The position numbers and the translations under genes were made by a program. Shown piece after piece: positions 9,857 to 17,997 of a stretch of 64,000 nucleotides of DNA. The stretch's first letter is position 1. Each line of letters begins with the position of its first letter. The stretch covers positions 61,027 through 125,026 of the forward strand of contig CABIWJ010000009.1 of assembly GCA_902362455.1 (NCBI GenBank). The letters are read 5' to 3'. This DNA comes from Eubacteriaceae bacterium. Its GTDB lineage: Bacteria > Bacillota > Clostridia > Lachnospirales > Lachnospiraceae. Under the pieces are notes generated by a model. That model saw only the letters and a list, made by a program, of their open reading frames with translations, ran no database searches and was not told the origin of the DNA.

Positions 9857-10813
9857 ATGAAGATAGGAAATGTTGAAATTAAAAACAATATAGCACTTGC
9901 TCCTATGGCGGGTGTAACAGATTTACCGTATAGAATACTTTGTAAAGAGATGGGCTGCGGACTTCTGTATACGGAAATGGTCAGTGCAAAAGCTATTTTA
10001 TATAAGAATAAAAACACTGAGCCTTTGTTAGAAACCAATGAATCAGAGAATCCGATAGCAGTACAATTATTTGGTTCAGATCCAGAGATAATGGGCAATA
10101 TGGCAAGAAAACTCTGTGAAGAGAGGACATTTGACATAATAGATATAAATATGGGATGTCCCGTTCCTAAGATTGTTAATAATCATGAGGGCAGTGCGCT
10201 TATGAAGAATCCAAAGTTGGTCGAAGAAATACTTACAAACATTGTATCGAAAGTAGACAGACCTGTAACCATCAAGATTCGAAAAGGCTTTGATGAGCAG
10301 AATGTAAATGCGGTGGAGATTGCAAAAGTAGCGGAAAGTTGTGGAGTGTCTGCAATAGCTGTTCATGGAAGAACCAGAGAACAGTATTATTCAGGAAATG
10401 CAGACTATAAAGTCATAGCTGATGTAAAGCGAAATGTAAGTATTCCTGTAATCGGAAATGGTGATATAAGAGGCATAGAAGATGCGAAGAGAATCTATGA
10501 GGAAACAGGCTGTGATGGAATAATGATTGGAAGAGCCGCAAGAGGTAATCCATGGATATTCAGAGATATAGCCGATTATTTTGAAAAAGGCGTAATCAAT
10601 GAACCACCTGACAGACAGGAAGTCAAGAAGATGATTTTGAGACATGCAGGACTTCTTATTAAATATAAAGGCGAATATACGGGAATTCGTGAAATGCGAA
10701 AACATGTAGCATGGTATACAACCGGTATGCCACATTCATCTAATATAAGAAATATGGTAAACCAGACAGAAAGTTATGATGAATTAGCAGAGCTGATTGA
10801 AAAATTTATTTAG
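9857..10813 (+). CDS. dusB: tRNA-dihydrouridine synthase, DusB type
   Basis: Flavin-dependent enzyme that reduces uridine to dihydrouridine in tRNA. It has 318 residues. The FMN-binding barrel carries LAPMAGVTDLPYRILCKEMG, the catalytic-cysteine motif INMGCPVPKI, HGRTREQYYSG, GNGDI and GIMIGRAARGNPWIF. The C-terminal helical tRNA-binding domain follows from about residue 240. It lies 11 bp after coaX. The usual Firmicutes name is dus or dusB; the exact uridine targets are not readable here. Confidence 0.92.
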   Translation: MKIGNVEIKNNIALAPMAGVTDLPYRILCKEMGCGLLYTEMVSAKAILYKNKNTEPLLETNESENPIAVQLFGSDPEIMGNMARKLCEERTFDIIDINMGCPVPKIVNNHEGSALMKNPKLVEEILTNIVSKVDRPVTIKIRKGFDEQNVNAVEIAKVAESCGVSAIAVHGRTREQYYSGNADYKVIADVKRNVSIPVIGNGDIRGIEDAKRIYEETGCDGIMIGRAARGNPWIFRDIADYFEKGVINEPPDRQEVKKMILRHAGLLIKYKGEYTGIREMRKHVAWYTTGMPHSSNIRNMVNQTESYDELAELIEKFI

Positions 10814-10901
10814 ATATGGCAGATAGTTTATAAATATAATTGTAAATGTGTTAACAAAACTAATGTAATATGTAAACTTAGTAAATTAACTAAAATATAT
10901 G

Positions 10902-10928
10902 ACATATCAATATATTTATATGATATGT
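10902..10928. terminator. weak AT-rich hairpin downstream of dus
   Basis: Arms ACATATCA and TGATATGT (10902-10909, 10921-10928) can pair in the 240-bp gap between dus and greA. There is no long T-run, so the terminator role is tentative. Confidence 0.3.
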
Positions 10929-10982
10929 AAAAGCAGTAATTAAAGTAGAAATATGTTGTAAATATAATACAAGGACACGACC

Positions 10983-11011
10983 TTGACATTGGCAAATGTT
11001 TAGGATATAAT
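10983..11011 (+). promoter_or_regulatory. consensus sigma-A promoter of greA-lysS
   Basis: TTGACA (10983-10988) and TATAAT (11006-11011), both perfect consensus hexamers, are 17 bp apart. They lie 42 bp before the greA start and should drive strong constitutive transcription of greA-lysS. Confidence 0.88.
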
Positions 11012-11053
11012 CCTTGTTTAGTATATGAAATTGTTCAGGAAGGGCGCGGAAAA

Positions 11054-11542
11054 ATGTCAGATAAAAAAAATATATTAACTTATTCAGGATTAAAAAAATT
11101 AGAAAGTGAACTTGAGAATTTAAAAGTTGTCAGAAGAAAAGAAATTGCTGACAAGATTAAAGAAGCAAGAGAACAGGGTGACTTATCAGAAAATGCAGAA
11201 TATGATGCTGCTAAAGAAGAGCAGGGACATATCGAGAAGAGAATCGAAGAAATCGAGAAGATTCTTAAGAATGCTGAAGTTGTAGACGAAGACGAAATAG
11301 ACTTAGAGAAAATCAACGTAGGCTGTAAAGTTAAATTATTCGATATAGAATATGATGAAGAATTAGAATTTAACCTTGTAGGTTCAACAGAAGCAGACAG
11401 TCTTAATAATAAGATTTCTAATGAATCACCATTAGGTAAGGCTTTAATTGGCTGCAAAGTCGGAGAAATAGTAGATGTTGAAACACAGGCAGGAATTTCA
11501 CAGTACGAGATTCTTGATATCCAGAGAAATATAGAAGAATAG
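11054..11542 (+). CDS. greA: transcription elongation factor GreA
   Basis: Rescues backtracked RNA polymerase by inserting its coiled coil into the secondary channel and stimulating transcript cleavage. It has 162 residues, the usual length. The N-terminal coiled coil carries the acidic tip region EAREQGDLSENAEYDAAKEE, the hallmark of GreA. The C-terminal globular domain (about 80-160) has the typical SPLGKALIGCKVGE. A very strong promoter lies just upstream. lysS follows by 33 bp, the common greA-lysS operon of Firmicutes. Confidence 0.95.
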   Translation: MSDKKNILTYSGLKKLESELENLKVVRRKEIADKIKEAREQGDLSENAEYDAAKEEQGHIEKRIEEIEKILKNAEVVDEDEIDLEKINVGCKVKLFDIEYDEELEFNLVGSTEADSLNNKISNESPLGKALIGCKVGEIVDVETQAGISQYEILDIQRNIEE

Positions 11543-11575
11543 TAGAAATGAGATGAGATAGAAGGAGTGGAAGTT

Positions 11576-13183
11576 GTGGCACAACAAAAGAATAACACAC
11601 AAGAACAGGACATCAACCAGTTATTAAAAGTCAGAAGAGAGAAATTAGCGGATTTACAGGCAAATGGTAAGAACCCATTTGAGATAACAAAATATGACGT
11701 AACATGTCATACCTTAGATGCTAAGGCAGAATACGAAGCTCATGAAACAGAGATTTTAGCCGGAAGAGAGAAAGTAAATATTGATGGTCTTGACGAGCAG
11801 CAGGCAAGAGATGCAATCAATCAGGATTACAACGAGAGAAGAGCTATTATGGATGCAGCTCCTATTAATGTCTCAATAGCCGGACGTATGATGTTCAAAC
11901 GTGTAATGGGTAAAGCATCATTTTGTAATATTCAGGACCTTAAAGGTAATATTCAGGTATACGTTGCCAGAGATTCTGTTGGTGAAGATAAATATGCAGA
12001 TTTTAAGAAATCAGATATCGGTGATATCTTTGGTGTAGAGGGTTTCTTATTCAGAACTAAGACAGGCGAAATATCAATTCACGCATCAAATATTACAATG
12101 TTATCAAAGAGTCTTCAGATTCTTCCAGAGAAATATCATGGAATGACTAATACAGACTTAAGATATAGACAGAGATATACAGACTTAATTATGAATCCAG
12201 AGGTAAAGGAGACATTTATTAAGCGTTCGAAAATCATTAAAGAAATCCGTAATTTCTTAGATACAAGAGACTTTATGGAGGTTGAGACACCTATGCTTGT
12301 GTCGAATGCAGGTGGTGCAGCAGCCAGACCTTTCGAGACACATTATAATGCATTAGACGAAGATGTAAAACTTCGTATATCTCTTGAATTATATTTAAAG
12401 AGACTTATTGTCGGTGGCTTAGAAAGAGTATACGAAATCGGCAGAGTATTCCGTAACGAGGGTGTAGATACAAGACATAACCCTGAATTTACACTTATGG
12501 AATTATATCAGGCATATACAGATTACAACGGAATGATGGAACTTACAGAGAGTATGTTCCGTTATCTTGCAGAAAAAGTCTGCGGAACAACAAAGATAAC
12601 ATATAACGGAATTGAAATCGACCTTGGCAAGCCATTTGAACGTCTTACAATGAATGATGCCATTAAGAAATATACAGGAATTGATTTCGATACAGTTAAG
12701 ACAGATGAAGAAGCTAAGAAGATTGCTGATGAAAATCATATCGAATATGAAGAACGCCATACGAAAGGTGATATCATCAATTTATTCTTCGAGGAATTCT
12801 GTGAAAAGAACTTAATTCAGCCAACATTTATTATGGATCATCCAATCGCAATTTCACCACTTACTAAGATGAAACCTGACGATCCAGAGAAAGTTGAGCG
12901 TTTCGAATTATTTATCAACACATGGGAAATGTGTAACGCATATTCAGAATTAAATGATCCTATTGACCAGAGAGAGAGATTCAAACTTCAGGATGCTGCC
13001 GCAGATGCCGGTGATGAAGAAGCTAACCACACAGATGAGGACTTCTTAAATGCTCTTGAAATCGGTATGCCTCCAACAGGTGGTATTGGATACGGAATAG
13101 ACAGACTTGTGATGTTATTAACAGATTCACCAGCGATTAGAGATGTGTTATTGTTCCCGACAATGAAGAGCTTGGATAAATAA
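11576..13183 (+). CDS. lysS: lysyl-tRNA synthetase, class II
   Basis: Attaches lysine to tRNA-Lys. It has 535 residues, a little longer than the usual ~495-505. The N-terminal OB fold (around [17 protein letters not shown]) is preceded by a charged insertion (about 40-85, [13 protein letters not shown] onward) that accounts for the extra length. Class II motif 2 ([20 protein letters not shown]) and motif 3 ([20 protein letters not shown]) are intact. The start is GTG at 11576, with AAGGAG 8 bp upstream; an in-frame GTG at 11567 overlaps that site. This is the last clearly chromosomal gene before the mobile element. Confidence 0.94.
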   Translation: MAQQKNNTQEQDINQLLKVRREKLADLQANGKNPFEITKYDVTCHTLDAKAEYEAHETEILAGREKVNIDGLDEQQARDAINQDYNERRAIMDAAPINVSIAGRMMFKRVMGKASFCNIQDLKGNIQVYVARDSVGEDKYADFKKSDIGDIFGVEGFLFRTKTGEISIHASNITMLSKSLQILPEKYHGMTNTDLRYRQRYTDLIMNPEVKETFIKRSKIIKEIRNFLDTRDFMEVETPMLVSNAGGAAARPFETHYNALDEDVKLRISLELYLKRLIVGGLERVYEIGRVFRNEGVDTRHNPEFTLMELYQAYTDYNGMMELTESMFRYLAEKVCGTTKITYNGIEIDLGKPFERLTMNDAIKKYTGIDFDTVKTDEEAKKIADENHIEYEERHTKGDIINLFFEEFCEKNLIQPTFIMDHPIAISPLTKMKPDDPEKVERFELFINTWEMCNAYSELNDPIDQRERFKLQDAAADAGDEEANHTDEDFLNALEIGMPPTGGIGYGIDRLVMLLTDSPAIRDVLLFPTMKSLDK

Positions 13184-13322
13184 ACCTAGTGTTTATGCGG
13201 GGTTGAGGCATTTGAGTACGTCAAAGGACGCATTAAAAGACGCATTTTGACATAGTCATTTACATCAGTATGAAAGAGTACACAATCTGAAAAGAAAAAG
13301 ATTCAATCAAATATGAACTACT

Positions 13323-13366
13323 AAGAGGACATTTTCTAAAGAAATTTAGAAGATGTCCTCTTTTTT
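13323..13366 (+). terminator. rho-independent terminator after lysS
   Basis: Two stacked stems (13324-13332 with 13353-13361; 13334-13340 with 13345-13351) with a GAAA loop and a T6 run. It sits 140 bp after the lysS stop. The intervening stretch has short repeats (GACGCATT twice at about 13227-13244) and no gene. The boundary of the mobile element probably lies in or near this stretch. Confidence 0.85.
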
Positions 13367-13422
13367 GCGTTATGGAGAAAATACGTCATTTGTTATGAAG
13401 TCAAAGTGAAAGGAGCACAGCA

Positions 13423-13644
13423 ATGAATGAATCAAAGAAGAAAGATAGATATGAGGATGCAAAAAAGTTTGTAAGATATTCAGATGGTGCAAAAATGTAC
13501 AGTATGGGAATGACAAAATTTCAAGAAGTGGCTAAGGATGCCAAGGCTTGTTATAAAATTGGTCAGCTTGTACTTGTTAATACAGAAATATTGGATAAGT
13601 ATCTTGAAACTTTTCATATTACAGATTCTGAGTTTTATAAGTAG
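13423..13644 (+). CDS. DUF6462 family protein (1 of 3 genes)
   Basis: A 73-residue protein made of one DUF6462 unit: KKFVRYSDGAKMYSMGMTKFQEVAKDAKACYKI-x-LVLVNTEILDKYLE. The pattern (a helix-turn-helix-like helix pair, then a short strand ending in 'VNTE', then a helix) resembles excisionase/MerR-type DNA-binding domains, but that is inference. RBS AAGGAG lies 8 bp upstream. It is the first gene of a three-gene array of the same family, likely the left end of the conjugative element. Confidence 0.75.
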   Translation: MNESKKKDRYEDAKKFVRYSDGAKMYSMGMTKFQEVAKDAKACYKIGQLVLVNTEILDKYLETFHITDSEFYK

Positions 13645-13652
13645 GTGATGTT

Positions 13653-14111
13653 ATGGTAAATACATTGAGTGGTTCAGTTTGTGCCTATAGAAAAGAAACT
13701 GTAAAACCAAGATTTATTCGTATTGATGAGGTAATGGCTTTATTAGATGTAACACAAGATGAGGCAATGGATATAGCGTTGGCTGCTGGAGCAAGATATC
13801 AGCTTGCAAAGATTATATTAGTACATAAGGAAAGGTTGATGAAATTTATGAAACATTCTGCAAGAGTTCCTAGTTCAAATAAAATTGTGGAAAAGAAGTT
13901 TGTGAGAATCGGAGAGGGTTCAATGACTTACAGCATAGGACATCATAGATTTATCGAAATGGCTAGAGCAGCTGGAGCTGTATATAAGATAGGCGAAGCA
14001 AAAGGAAATACTATTCTGATTAATCTGGAGGTGTTTGATGAATATATGGAGCAATTCAGAGAATCGCCAACAGAAATGAAACATCCATTGCCAAATGTGA
14101 AAGGAGACTGA
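13653..14111 (+). CDS. double DUF6462 protein (2 of 3 genes)
   Basis: A 152-residue protein with two tandem DUF6462-type units. The first (about 22-70, FIRIDEVMALLDVTQDEAMD, ending in 'LVHKERLMKFM') is divergent. The second (about 85-140, KKFVRIGEGSMTYSIGHHRF, ending in 'LINLEVFDEYMEQF') is close to its neighbours. It starts 8 bp after gene 1 and ends 3 bp before gene 3, so the three are one transcription unit. A DNA-binding or excision-control role is inferred from size and position only. Confidence 0.72.
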   Translation: MVNTLSGSVCAYRKETVKPRFIRIDEVMALLDVTQDEAMDIALAAGARYQLAKIILVHKERLMKFMKHSARVPSSNKIVEKKFVRIGEGSMTYSIGHHRFIEMARAAGAVYKIGEAKGNTILINLEVFDEYMEQFRESPTEMKHPLPNVKGD

Positions 14112-14114
14112 TGA

Positions 14115-14399
14115 ATGAGTTACTCATATAAGTGCTATTCAGATACAAAGGATTTTATGAAAAAATTTGTCAATGCAGAGGAAGGAGCGATTATTTATGG
14201 GATAAGTAAATCGAGAATCATAGTAATTGCGAGAGAGGCAGGAGCAGTCTATAAAGTCGGTAATTCAGCATTAATCAATACGGAATTATTTGAAAAATAT
14301 CTTGAACTATTCAGAGAGCCGGCAAGAGAACTGCCTAAGCATACATGGAACAAATTAAAGGAAATGACAAATACACCAAAAACTGGTGAAAATTCGTAA
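14115..14399 (+). CDS. DUF6462 family protein (3 of 3 genes)
   Basis: A 94-residue protein with one DUF6462 unit (about 14-62: KKFVNAEEGAIIYGISKSRIIVIAREAGAVYKV-x-ALINTELFEKYLE) followed by a polar tail. Close similarity to the neighbouring units points to local duplication. Its stop is followed by a small ACACCA/TGGTGT hairpin (14403-14415) and then by the structured RNA region. Confidence 0.72.
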   Translation: MSYSYKCYSDTKDFMKKFVNAEEGAIIYGISKSRIIVIAREAGAVYKVGNSALINTELFEKYLELFREPARELPKHTWNKLKEMTNTPKTGENS

Positions 14400-14449
14400 G
14401 AATACACCAGTGGTGTCACTTCCGTAAAATTAAAGTGCATTGTAGAATA

Positions 14450-14905
14450 TCAATTGTCCAAGAGAGATTGGACATAACAATTGAATAATCAGTTACAGAT
14501 TTGCAAAGTAGTTTGCACTACAGAATTTCTGTAGGTAGTAAAATTACGGGGCATGTACCTGGAGGATGAAAGTCACAGCTATCATATTAGTAGTCTGATG
14601 GATCGAAAGATGAAGGGCGAGAAGCTGGATGGAAATCTGGTAAAAGGAATCGGCATGTTGCGTAAGGATAATTAACCACAGAGGGCGAGAAGTTCGTCCT
14701 TATCCTCAAAAGGCTAAAAGAGGAGATAGTGCTTCTGATAATTCAGAAGGGCGTCGTGAAACACATTTTGTGGCTCGTCTGTAACTCCCGGAGGTGAGAA
14801 CACCTCTTTGTACACGGGGCGATATAGGAGTCTAGAAGACTGGCGTGTACCTACATGCTTAGCGTTAAGCATAGCCATGTAGACTATATCACTTCCAAAT
14901 TCAAA
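14450..14905 (+). ncRNA. candidate large structured noncoding RNA
   Basis: This 450-nt stretch has no gene but is dense in perfect or near-perfect stems. Examples: 14502-14507/14512-14517; 14518-14524/14528-14534; 14602-14604/14609-14611 closed by a GAAA loop; 14625-14630/14635-14640 closed by a GGAA loop; 14665-14671/14700-14706 enclosing 14683-14688/14694-14699; 14732-14738/14743-14749; 14791-14796/14801-14806; 14829-14833/14837-14841; 14852-14857/14876-14881 with an inner stem; and a closing 14821-14826/14885-14890. GNRA-type loops exist only when read on the plus strand, which sets the orientation. It has no group II domain V and does not look like tRNA, rRNA or tmRNA. Known giant RNAs of mobile elements (ROOL, GOLLD, ARRPOF, raiA types) are the natural comparison; I cannot identify which, if any. 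Confidence 0.6.
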
Positions 14906-14945
14906 TTCTGTCTATATGGCAACTAATTTGAAGGAGGATAAAGTG

Positions 14946-15095
14946 GTGATAGGATTTAGCATAGCATTAATAATTATTGTTCTTATCGTATTGTATTCGT
15001 TAGCTAGGACGGCAGGAGAGTCGGACAGGACAATGGAACAGATAAGAGAGCAATCACTCCTTGGAAGGGAGGAGAGCTCTGGTGGGAACAGTTGA
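14946..15095 (+). CDS. small single-pass membrane protein
   Basis: A 49-residue peptide beginning at GTG, with AAGGAGG 8 bp ahead. Residues 1-19 form one membrane helix (FSIALIIIVLIVLYSLA); the rest is hydrophilic and acidic. Its last 14 bases overlap the start of the cysteine-rich gene, which suggests translational coupling. No family is recognised. Confidence 0.55.
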   Translation: MIGFSIALIIIVLIVLYSLARTAGESDRTMEQIREQSLLGREESSGGNS

Positions 15096-15336
15096 AAAAA
15101 GAGATAAGCATAAGAAACGCAGGTTTGTATCTCCAGAAGAAAAGCTTGAAAGAGAATTAAAAGATTGTATGCATTGTAGATTCTTCTGGGGACATAACAA
15201 CAGATGTGCCAATGGAACATGTTGTAAACCATCTAAGAAAAAAGAACAGAAACTTCCGACGGAATGTGTCGGATGTCCATATTATCAAGGGAATGGTTAT
15301 TGTTTTCCTTGTATGCGAAAGCTGATAGGAAAGTAG
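15082..15336 (+). CDS. cysteine-rich putative zinc-binding protein
   Basis: An 84-residue protein with a basic N-terminus (KRDKHKKRR) and ten cysteines in two clusters: CMHCRFFWGHNNRCANGTCC and CVGCPYYQGNGYCFPC. The CxxC spacing suggests one or two structural zinc sites. It starts at GTG 15082 with GGGAGGAG about 8 bp upstream. It lies between a small membrane protein and the ParM-like gene. Function is not known; a regulatory or adaptor role is possible. Confidence 0.6.
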   Translation: MGTVEKRDKHKKRRFVSPEEKLERELKDCMHCRFFWGHNNRCANGTCCKPSKKKEQKLPTECVGCPYYQGNGYCFPCMRKLIGK

Positions 15337-15345
15337 GTGGTTAAG

Positions 15346-16308
15346 ATGTTCAAGTGGCTGTTTAAGAAGAAAGGATGTGCAAAACACATGAATAACAAGT
15401 TAGAAGTAATCGGCATTGATCATGGATGGTCAATGATGAAAACAATCTCTCAGGTATTTGTCACAGGTGTTAAGGAGATTACAACAACTCCGGCACTTTT
15501 CGGCGATGTACTTGAGTATGAAGGAAAGTTCTATAAGGTTGGAACTGTGAGGCAGGAAGTAAAGGATACAAAGGTCGAAGATGACAGTTTTTATCTTCTC
15601 ACTCTTGCAGCAGTTGCTAAGGAACTTAAAAGAAGAGGTCTTGTAGAGGCAAAGGTATTTCTTGCTGTAGGACTTCCACTTACAAGATTTGGAGCAGAGA
15701 AGAATGATTTTATCAAGTACCTGACAAAGAATAAGCGTGTAAGCTTCAAATATGAGAATGAGTCATATCATATTGAAATTGATGATGTGGCAGTATTTCC
15801 TCAGTGCTATGCAGCAGTAGTGGACAAGATTCCTGCTATGGCAAAGAAAACACTGATAGTAGATATTGGAAGCTGGACAATCGACATTATGCCGGTAATC
15901 AACAAGTCACCGGATGAATCAAAGTGTGTGACGATACCAAAAGGTCTTATTACCTGTATGCGTTCTATCAATGAACAGTGTGTAAGACAACTTAACGGAG
16001 AGGTAGACGAGTCAGAGATACAGAACATCATGCGATATGGCAGGTCAGATATTGATGATGAATACTTTGCCATTATCAAGGCAGAGATAGAGGATTTTGT
16101 TGATAAGGTATATAACTCAATCCGTGAGTTTGGGTATAACTTAAAGACTACACCGATTGTATTTGTCGGTGGCGGGGCAGTTGTGATGAAGAATTTTGGT
16201 AGCCATGATGCAAAGAACATTTCCTATAACCTTGATGTAAAGGCAAATGCAAGAGGATATGAGCAGCTTGCCACGATGGGGCTTAAAAGCACTAAGCGAT
16301 TATCATAA
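15346..16308 (+). CDS. parM: ParM/StbA-like actin-type segregation ATPase
   Basis: A 320-residue member of the actin-like ParM superfamily, which forms filaments that push apart replicated plasmid copies. Nucleotide-fold motifs: phosphate-1 IGIDHGWSMMKT near residue 25, phosphate-2 LIVDIGSWTIDIMP near 170, and the adenosine motif VFVGGGAVVM near 270. The next gene encodes a small DNA-binding-like protein in the ParR position, so the pair should act as a partition system for a circular, replicating form of the element. ATG at 15346 was chosen (AGGTGG 5 bp upstream); GTG 15337 is the alternative. Confidence 0.82.
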   Translation: MFKWLFKKKGCAKHMNNKLEVIGIDHGWSMMKTISQVFVTGVKEITTTPALFGDVLEYEGKFYKVGTVRQEVKDTKVEDDSFYLLTLAAVAKELKRRGLVEAKVFLAVGLPLTRFGAEKNDFIKYLTKNKRVSFKYENESYHIEIDDVAVFPQCYAAVVDKIPAMAKKTLIVDIGSWTIDIMPVINKSPDESKCVTIPKGLITCMRSINEQCVRQLNGEVDESEIQNIMRYGRSDIDDEYFAIIKAEIEDFVDKVYNSIREFGYNLKTTPIVFVGGGAVVMKNFGSHDAKNISYNLDVKANARGYEQLATMGLKSTKRLS

Positions 16309-16316
16309 GGAGGCAG

Positions 16317-16766
16317 ATGATGGGAAGAAGACTTGAATATGAAGTAAAAACTTCTGTCCGCCTCAACATGAGCAATCCTCAGCATGTGAAAATCAATGAT
16401 GTGATTCAGAACCTTGATCCGAAGATTTTCAAATCTAAGAACCAGTTCATTATAGATGCGATTCAGTTCTACATTGATAATTATGGAAAAGAAACTTTTG
16501 TTATCAAGAAGAAGGAAAAAGAGAGGGCTGAATATATCCGCTCAGAAGATATTGATGACATTAAGGAAGAAGTCATTGAAGCAGCAACCAATGAGGCTAG
16601 GAAAGAGGTCATAAGGCTGTTAGGCGGAGTGATATCCGGGATGAATGTTGGTCAGCCGGTAATAATGCAGGCAGCCAATAGTGAAGCACAAGAACCTACA
16701 GAAGATGTTATGGACGATGCAGATGTTGCAGGACTTGCAATGGGATGGATGTCGAAAGGAGACTGA
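16317..16766 (+). CDS. ParR-like centromere-binding adaptor
   Basis: A 149-residue protein directly after parM (8 bp). Residues 8-65 look like a ribbon-helix-helix fold (VKTSVRLNMSNPQHVKINDVI, then KSKNQFIIDAIQFYIDNYG), the fold used by ParR to bind parC repeats. The C-terminal half is acidic and helical. By analogy it should bind a centromere and connect it to ParM filaments. No obvious direct-repeat centromere is seen right beside it; the structured stretch at 14450-14905 is a candidate region. RBS AAGGAGG is 4 bp before the first of two adjacent ATGs. Confidence 0.7.
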   Translation: MMGRRLEYEVKTSVRLNMSNPQHVKINDVIQNLDPKIFKSKNQFIIDAIQFYIDNYGKETFVIKKKEKERAEYIRSEDIDDIKEEVIEAATNEARKEVIRLLGGVISGMNVGQPVIMQAANSEAQEPTEDVMDDADVAGLAMGWMSKGD

Positions 16767-16771
16767 TTATT

Positions 16772-16945
16772 ATGAGAAGAGTTATGGGAGCCGTAGGAAC
16801 AGTGATTTTAGAGATACTCAAGTGGATATTGAGGATAATTCTTGGAGTGTTGAAGCTGGTCTTAGGACTTGCCAGGATAATTCTTCTTCTATTCGCTATG
16901 GTGGCAAGGATATTTCTTTCATTCGTAAGAATGGGCACATTCTGA
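16772..16945 (+). CDS. small very hydrophobic membrane protein
   Basis: A 57-residue protein almost entirely hydrophobic with scattered arginines and lysines (VILEILKWILRIILGVLKLV). It could form one or two membrane helices or an amphipathic membrane-surface helix. AAAGGAG lies 10 bp ahead of the ATG. It follows the ParR-like gene by 5 bp. Function unknown; toxin-like or holin-like roles are guesses only. Confidence 0.55.
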   Translation: MRRVMGAVGTVILEILKWILRIILGVLKLVLGLARIILLLFAMVARIFLSFVRMGTF

Positions 16946-16961
16946 GAGGAGGTGAGCATAT

Positions 16962-17045
16962 ATGCAGGCTAAGGGTTTATTCTTGAATTATAAGAAAAAC
17001 AGACGACTTATGCAGTATTTCTTTAAAATAAGAGAGCTGGTATAA
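16962..17045 (+). CDS. possible 27-residue basic micropeptide
   Basis: A short reading frame, MQAKGLFLNYKKNRRL onward, preceded by GAGGAGGTG at about 8 bp spacing, a strong ribosome-binding site for so short a frame. It is basic and aromatic. Placement directly after the hydrophobic gene supports translation, but the frame is short enough to be chance. Confidence 0.35.
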   Translation: MQAKGLFLNYKKNRRLMQYFFKIRELV

Positions 17046-17060
17046 TGAAAGGAGTTTAAG

Positions 17061-17161
17061 ATGCACAGAATACGGGACAGTCCTATGTGTCCCGTGCATT
17101 ACAAATAAATAGTTCACCGCAAGGGTGGATGGCACGGAACACAAAGCCCGTCCCTCTTGCG
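17061..17161 (+). promoter_or_regulatory. two leader hairpins before the lipoprotein gene
   Basis: Hairpin A (17061-17099) has an outer ATGCA/TGCAT and an inner CGGGACA/TGTCCCG stem. Hairpin B (17118-17161) has CCGCAAG/CTTGCGG with an inner pairing around GG-TGG/CC-GTCC. They fill the leader ahead of the lipoprotein start at 17183. Neither is followed by a T-run, so they are more likely mRNA leader structures than terminators. Confidence 0.5.
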
Positions 17162-17182
17162 GAGAAGGGATGGGTGATTACT

Positions 17183-17971
17183 ATGAAGAAGATAAGTATT
17201 ATCTTATTATCCGCAGTACTGGTCTTTTCAATGGCTGCCTGTAATGGTGGTAAGGAAAAGGCTGATAATCAGACAGAGAAACAGACGGAAAGCATAAAGC
17301 CAACTGAAGAAGCAGAAATGGCAACGGAAGCTGTCACAGAGGTCACAACCGAAGCTGGAAAAGAAGAGATAGAGAAAGATATTGCCGAGGCTAAAGATTC
17401 AGAAGAGAAGACTGATAAGGAAGACAACCAGTCCGCTGATAATGAAACTGCTTCAAAGCAGGAAGAAAAGCCAAAGCAGAATGACGAGCCGGAACAGAAA
17501 GCTTCAGTAAATGATAATGAGGAAGCTGGCGAAAATCAGAGTAATGCAGGTAATGGTGGTCAGACTACAGACAGTCCGAAAGATAATGTGAGCAATCCAC
17601 AGCCTGCATCCGTGGCATACAGTCCACAGAATGTTGTGTCACTTGCAACAGCAAAGTGTCAGGCAGGAGGGATGATTACCACACAGCAGAATTTACAGAA
17701 CCATTTGAATGATGGCAGTATCACGCAGGAAGAGTACAATGAGTATTATCCTTACGATGGTATGGAAGGCTCTTATTACAGTGTGTTTGTAGAGACAGAC
17801 CTCAACAAAGCAAGTACCATTGATGGACAGCGGTTATCATCTGAGGATGCAATCGCAGAATATATTGCAAGTATGTTACTTTTGGAAACAGATCCGGTAT
17901 TCTACATCAGTTATGATGGAGTTTACACGACAGGCGGCACAGACTATTACGAGTTTCGATGTCACAGATAA
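17183..17971 (+). CDS. surface lipoprotein with acidic low-complexity linker
   Basis: A 262-residue predicted lipoprotein. The signal peptide ends in a lipobox (FSMAAC) with the Cys at about residue 17. Residues 20-150 are a disordered E/T/K/Q/N-rich linker. A compact C-terminal domain (about 155-262, VSLATAKCQAGGMITTQQNL, then PVFYISYDGVYTTGG) shows no family I recognise. It lies just upstream of the giant adhesin but is separated from it by a terminator. A surface or wall-associated accessory role in mating contact is inferred from position. The ATG at 17183 gives a proper signal peptide. Confidence 0.7.
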   Translation: MKKISIILLSAVLVFSMAACNGGKEKADNQTEKQTESIKPTEEAEMATEAVTEVTTEAGKEEIEKDIAEAKDSEEKTDKEDNQSADNETASKQEEKPKQNDEPEQKASVNDNEEAGENQSNAGNGGQTTDSPKDNVSNPQPASVAYSPQNVVSLATAKCQAGGMITTQQNLQNHLNDGSITQEEYNEYYPYDGMEGSYYSVFVETDLNKASTIDGQRLSSEDAIAEYIASMLLLETDPVFYISYDGVYTTGGTDYYEFRCHR

Positions 17972-17997
17972 ATAAAAACGAATAGAAGTAGAAGGAA

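Noticed and set aside
13227..13244. GACGCATT direct repeats as the attachment core of the element
   Set aside because: The repeats are short and the other element end is not in the window, so an attachment site cannot be shown.
14450..14905. Group II intron remnant or ribosomal/tRNA-type gene
   Set aside because: There is no domain V, no GTGCG end in the right place, no anticodon arm or CCA-type acceptor, and no rRNA-like conserved segment.
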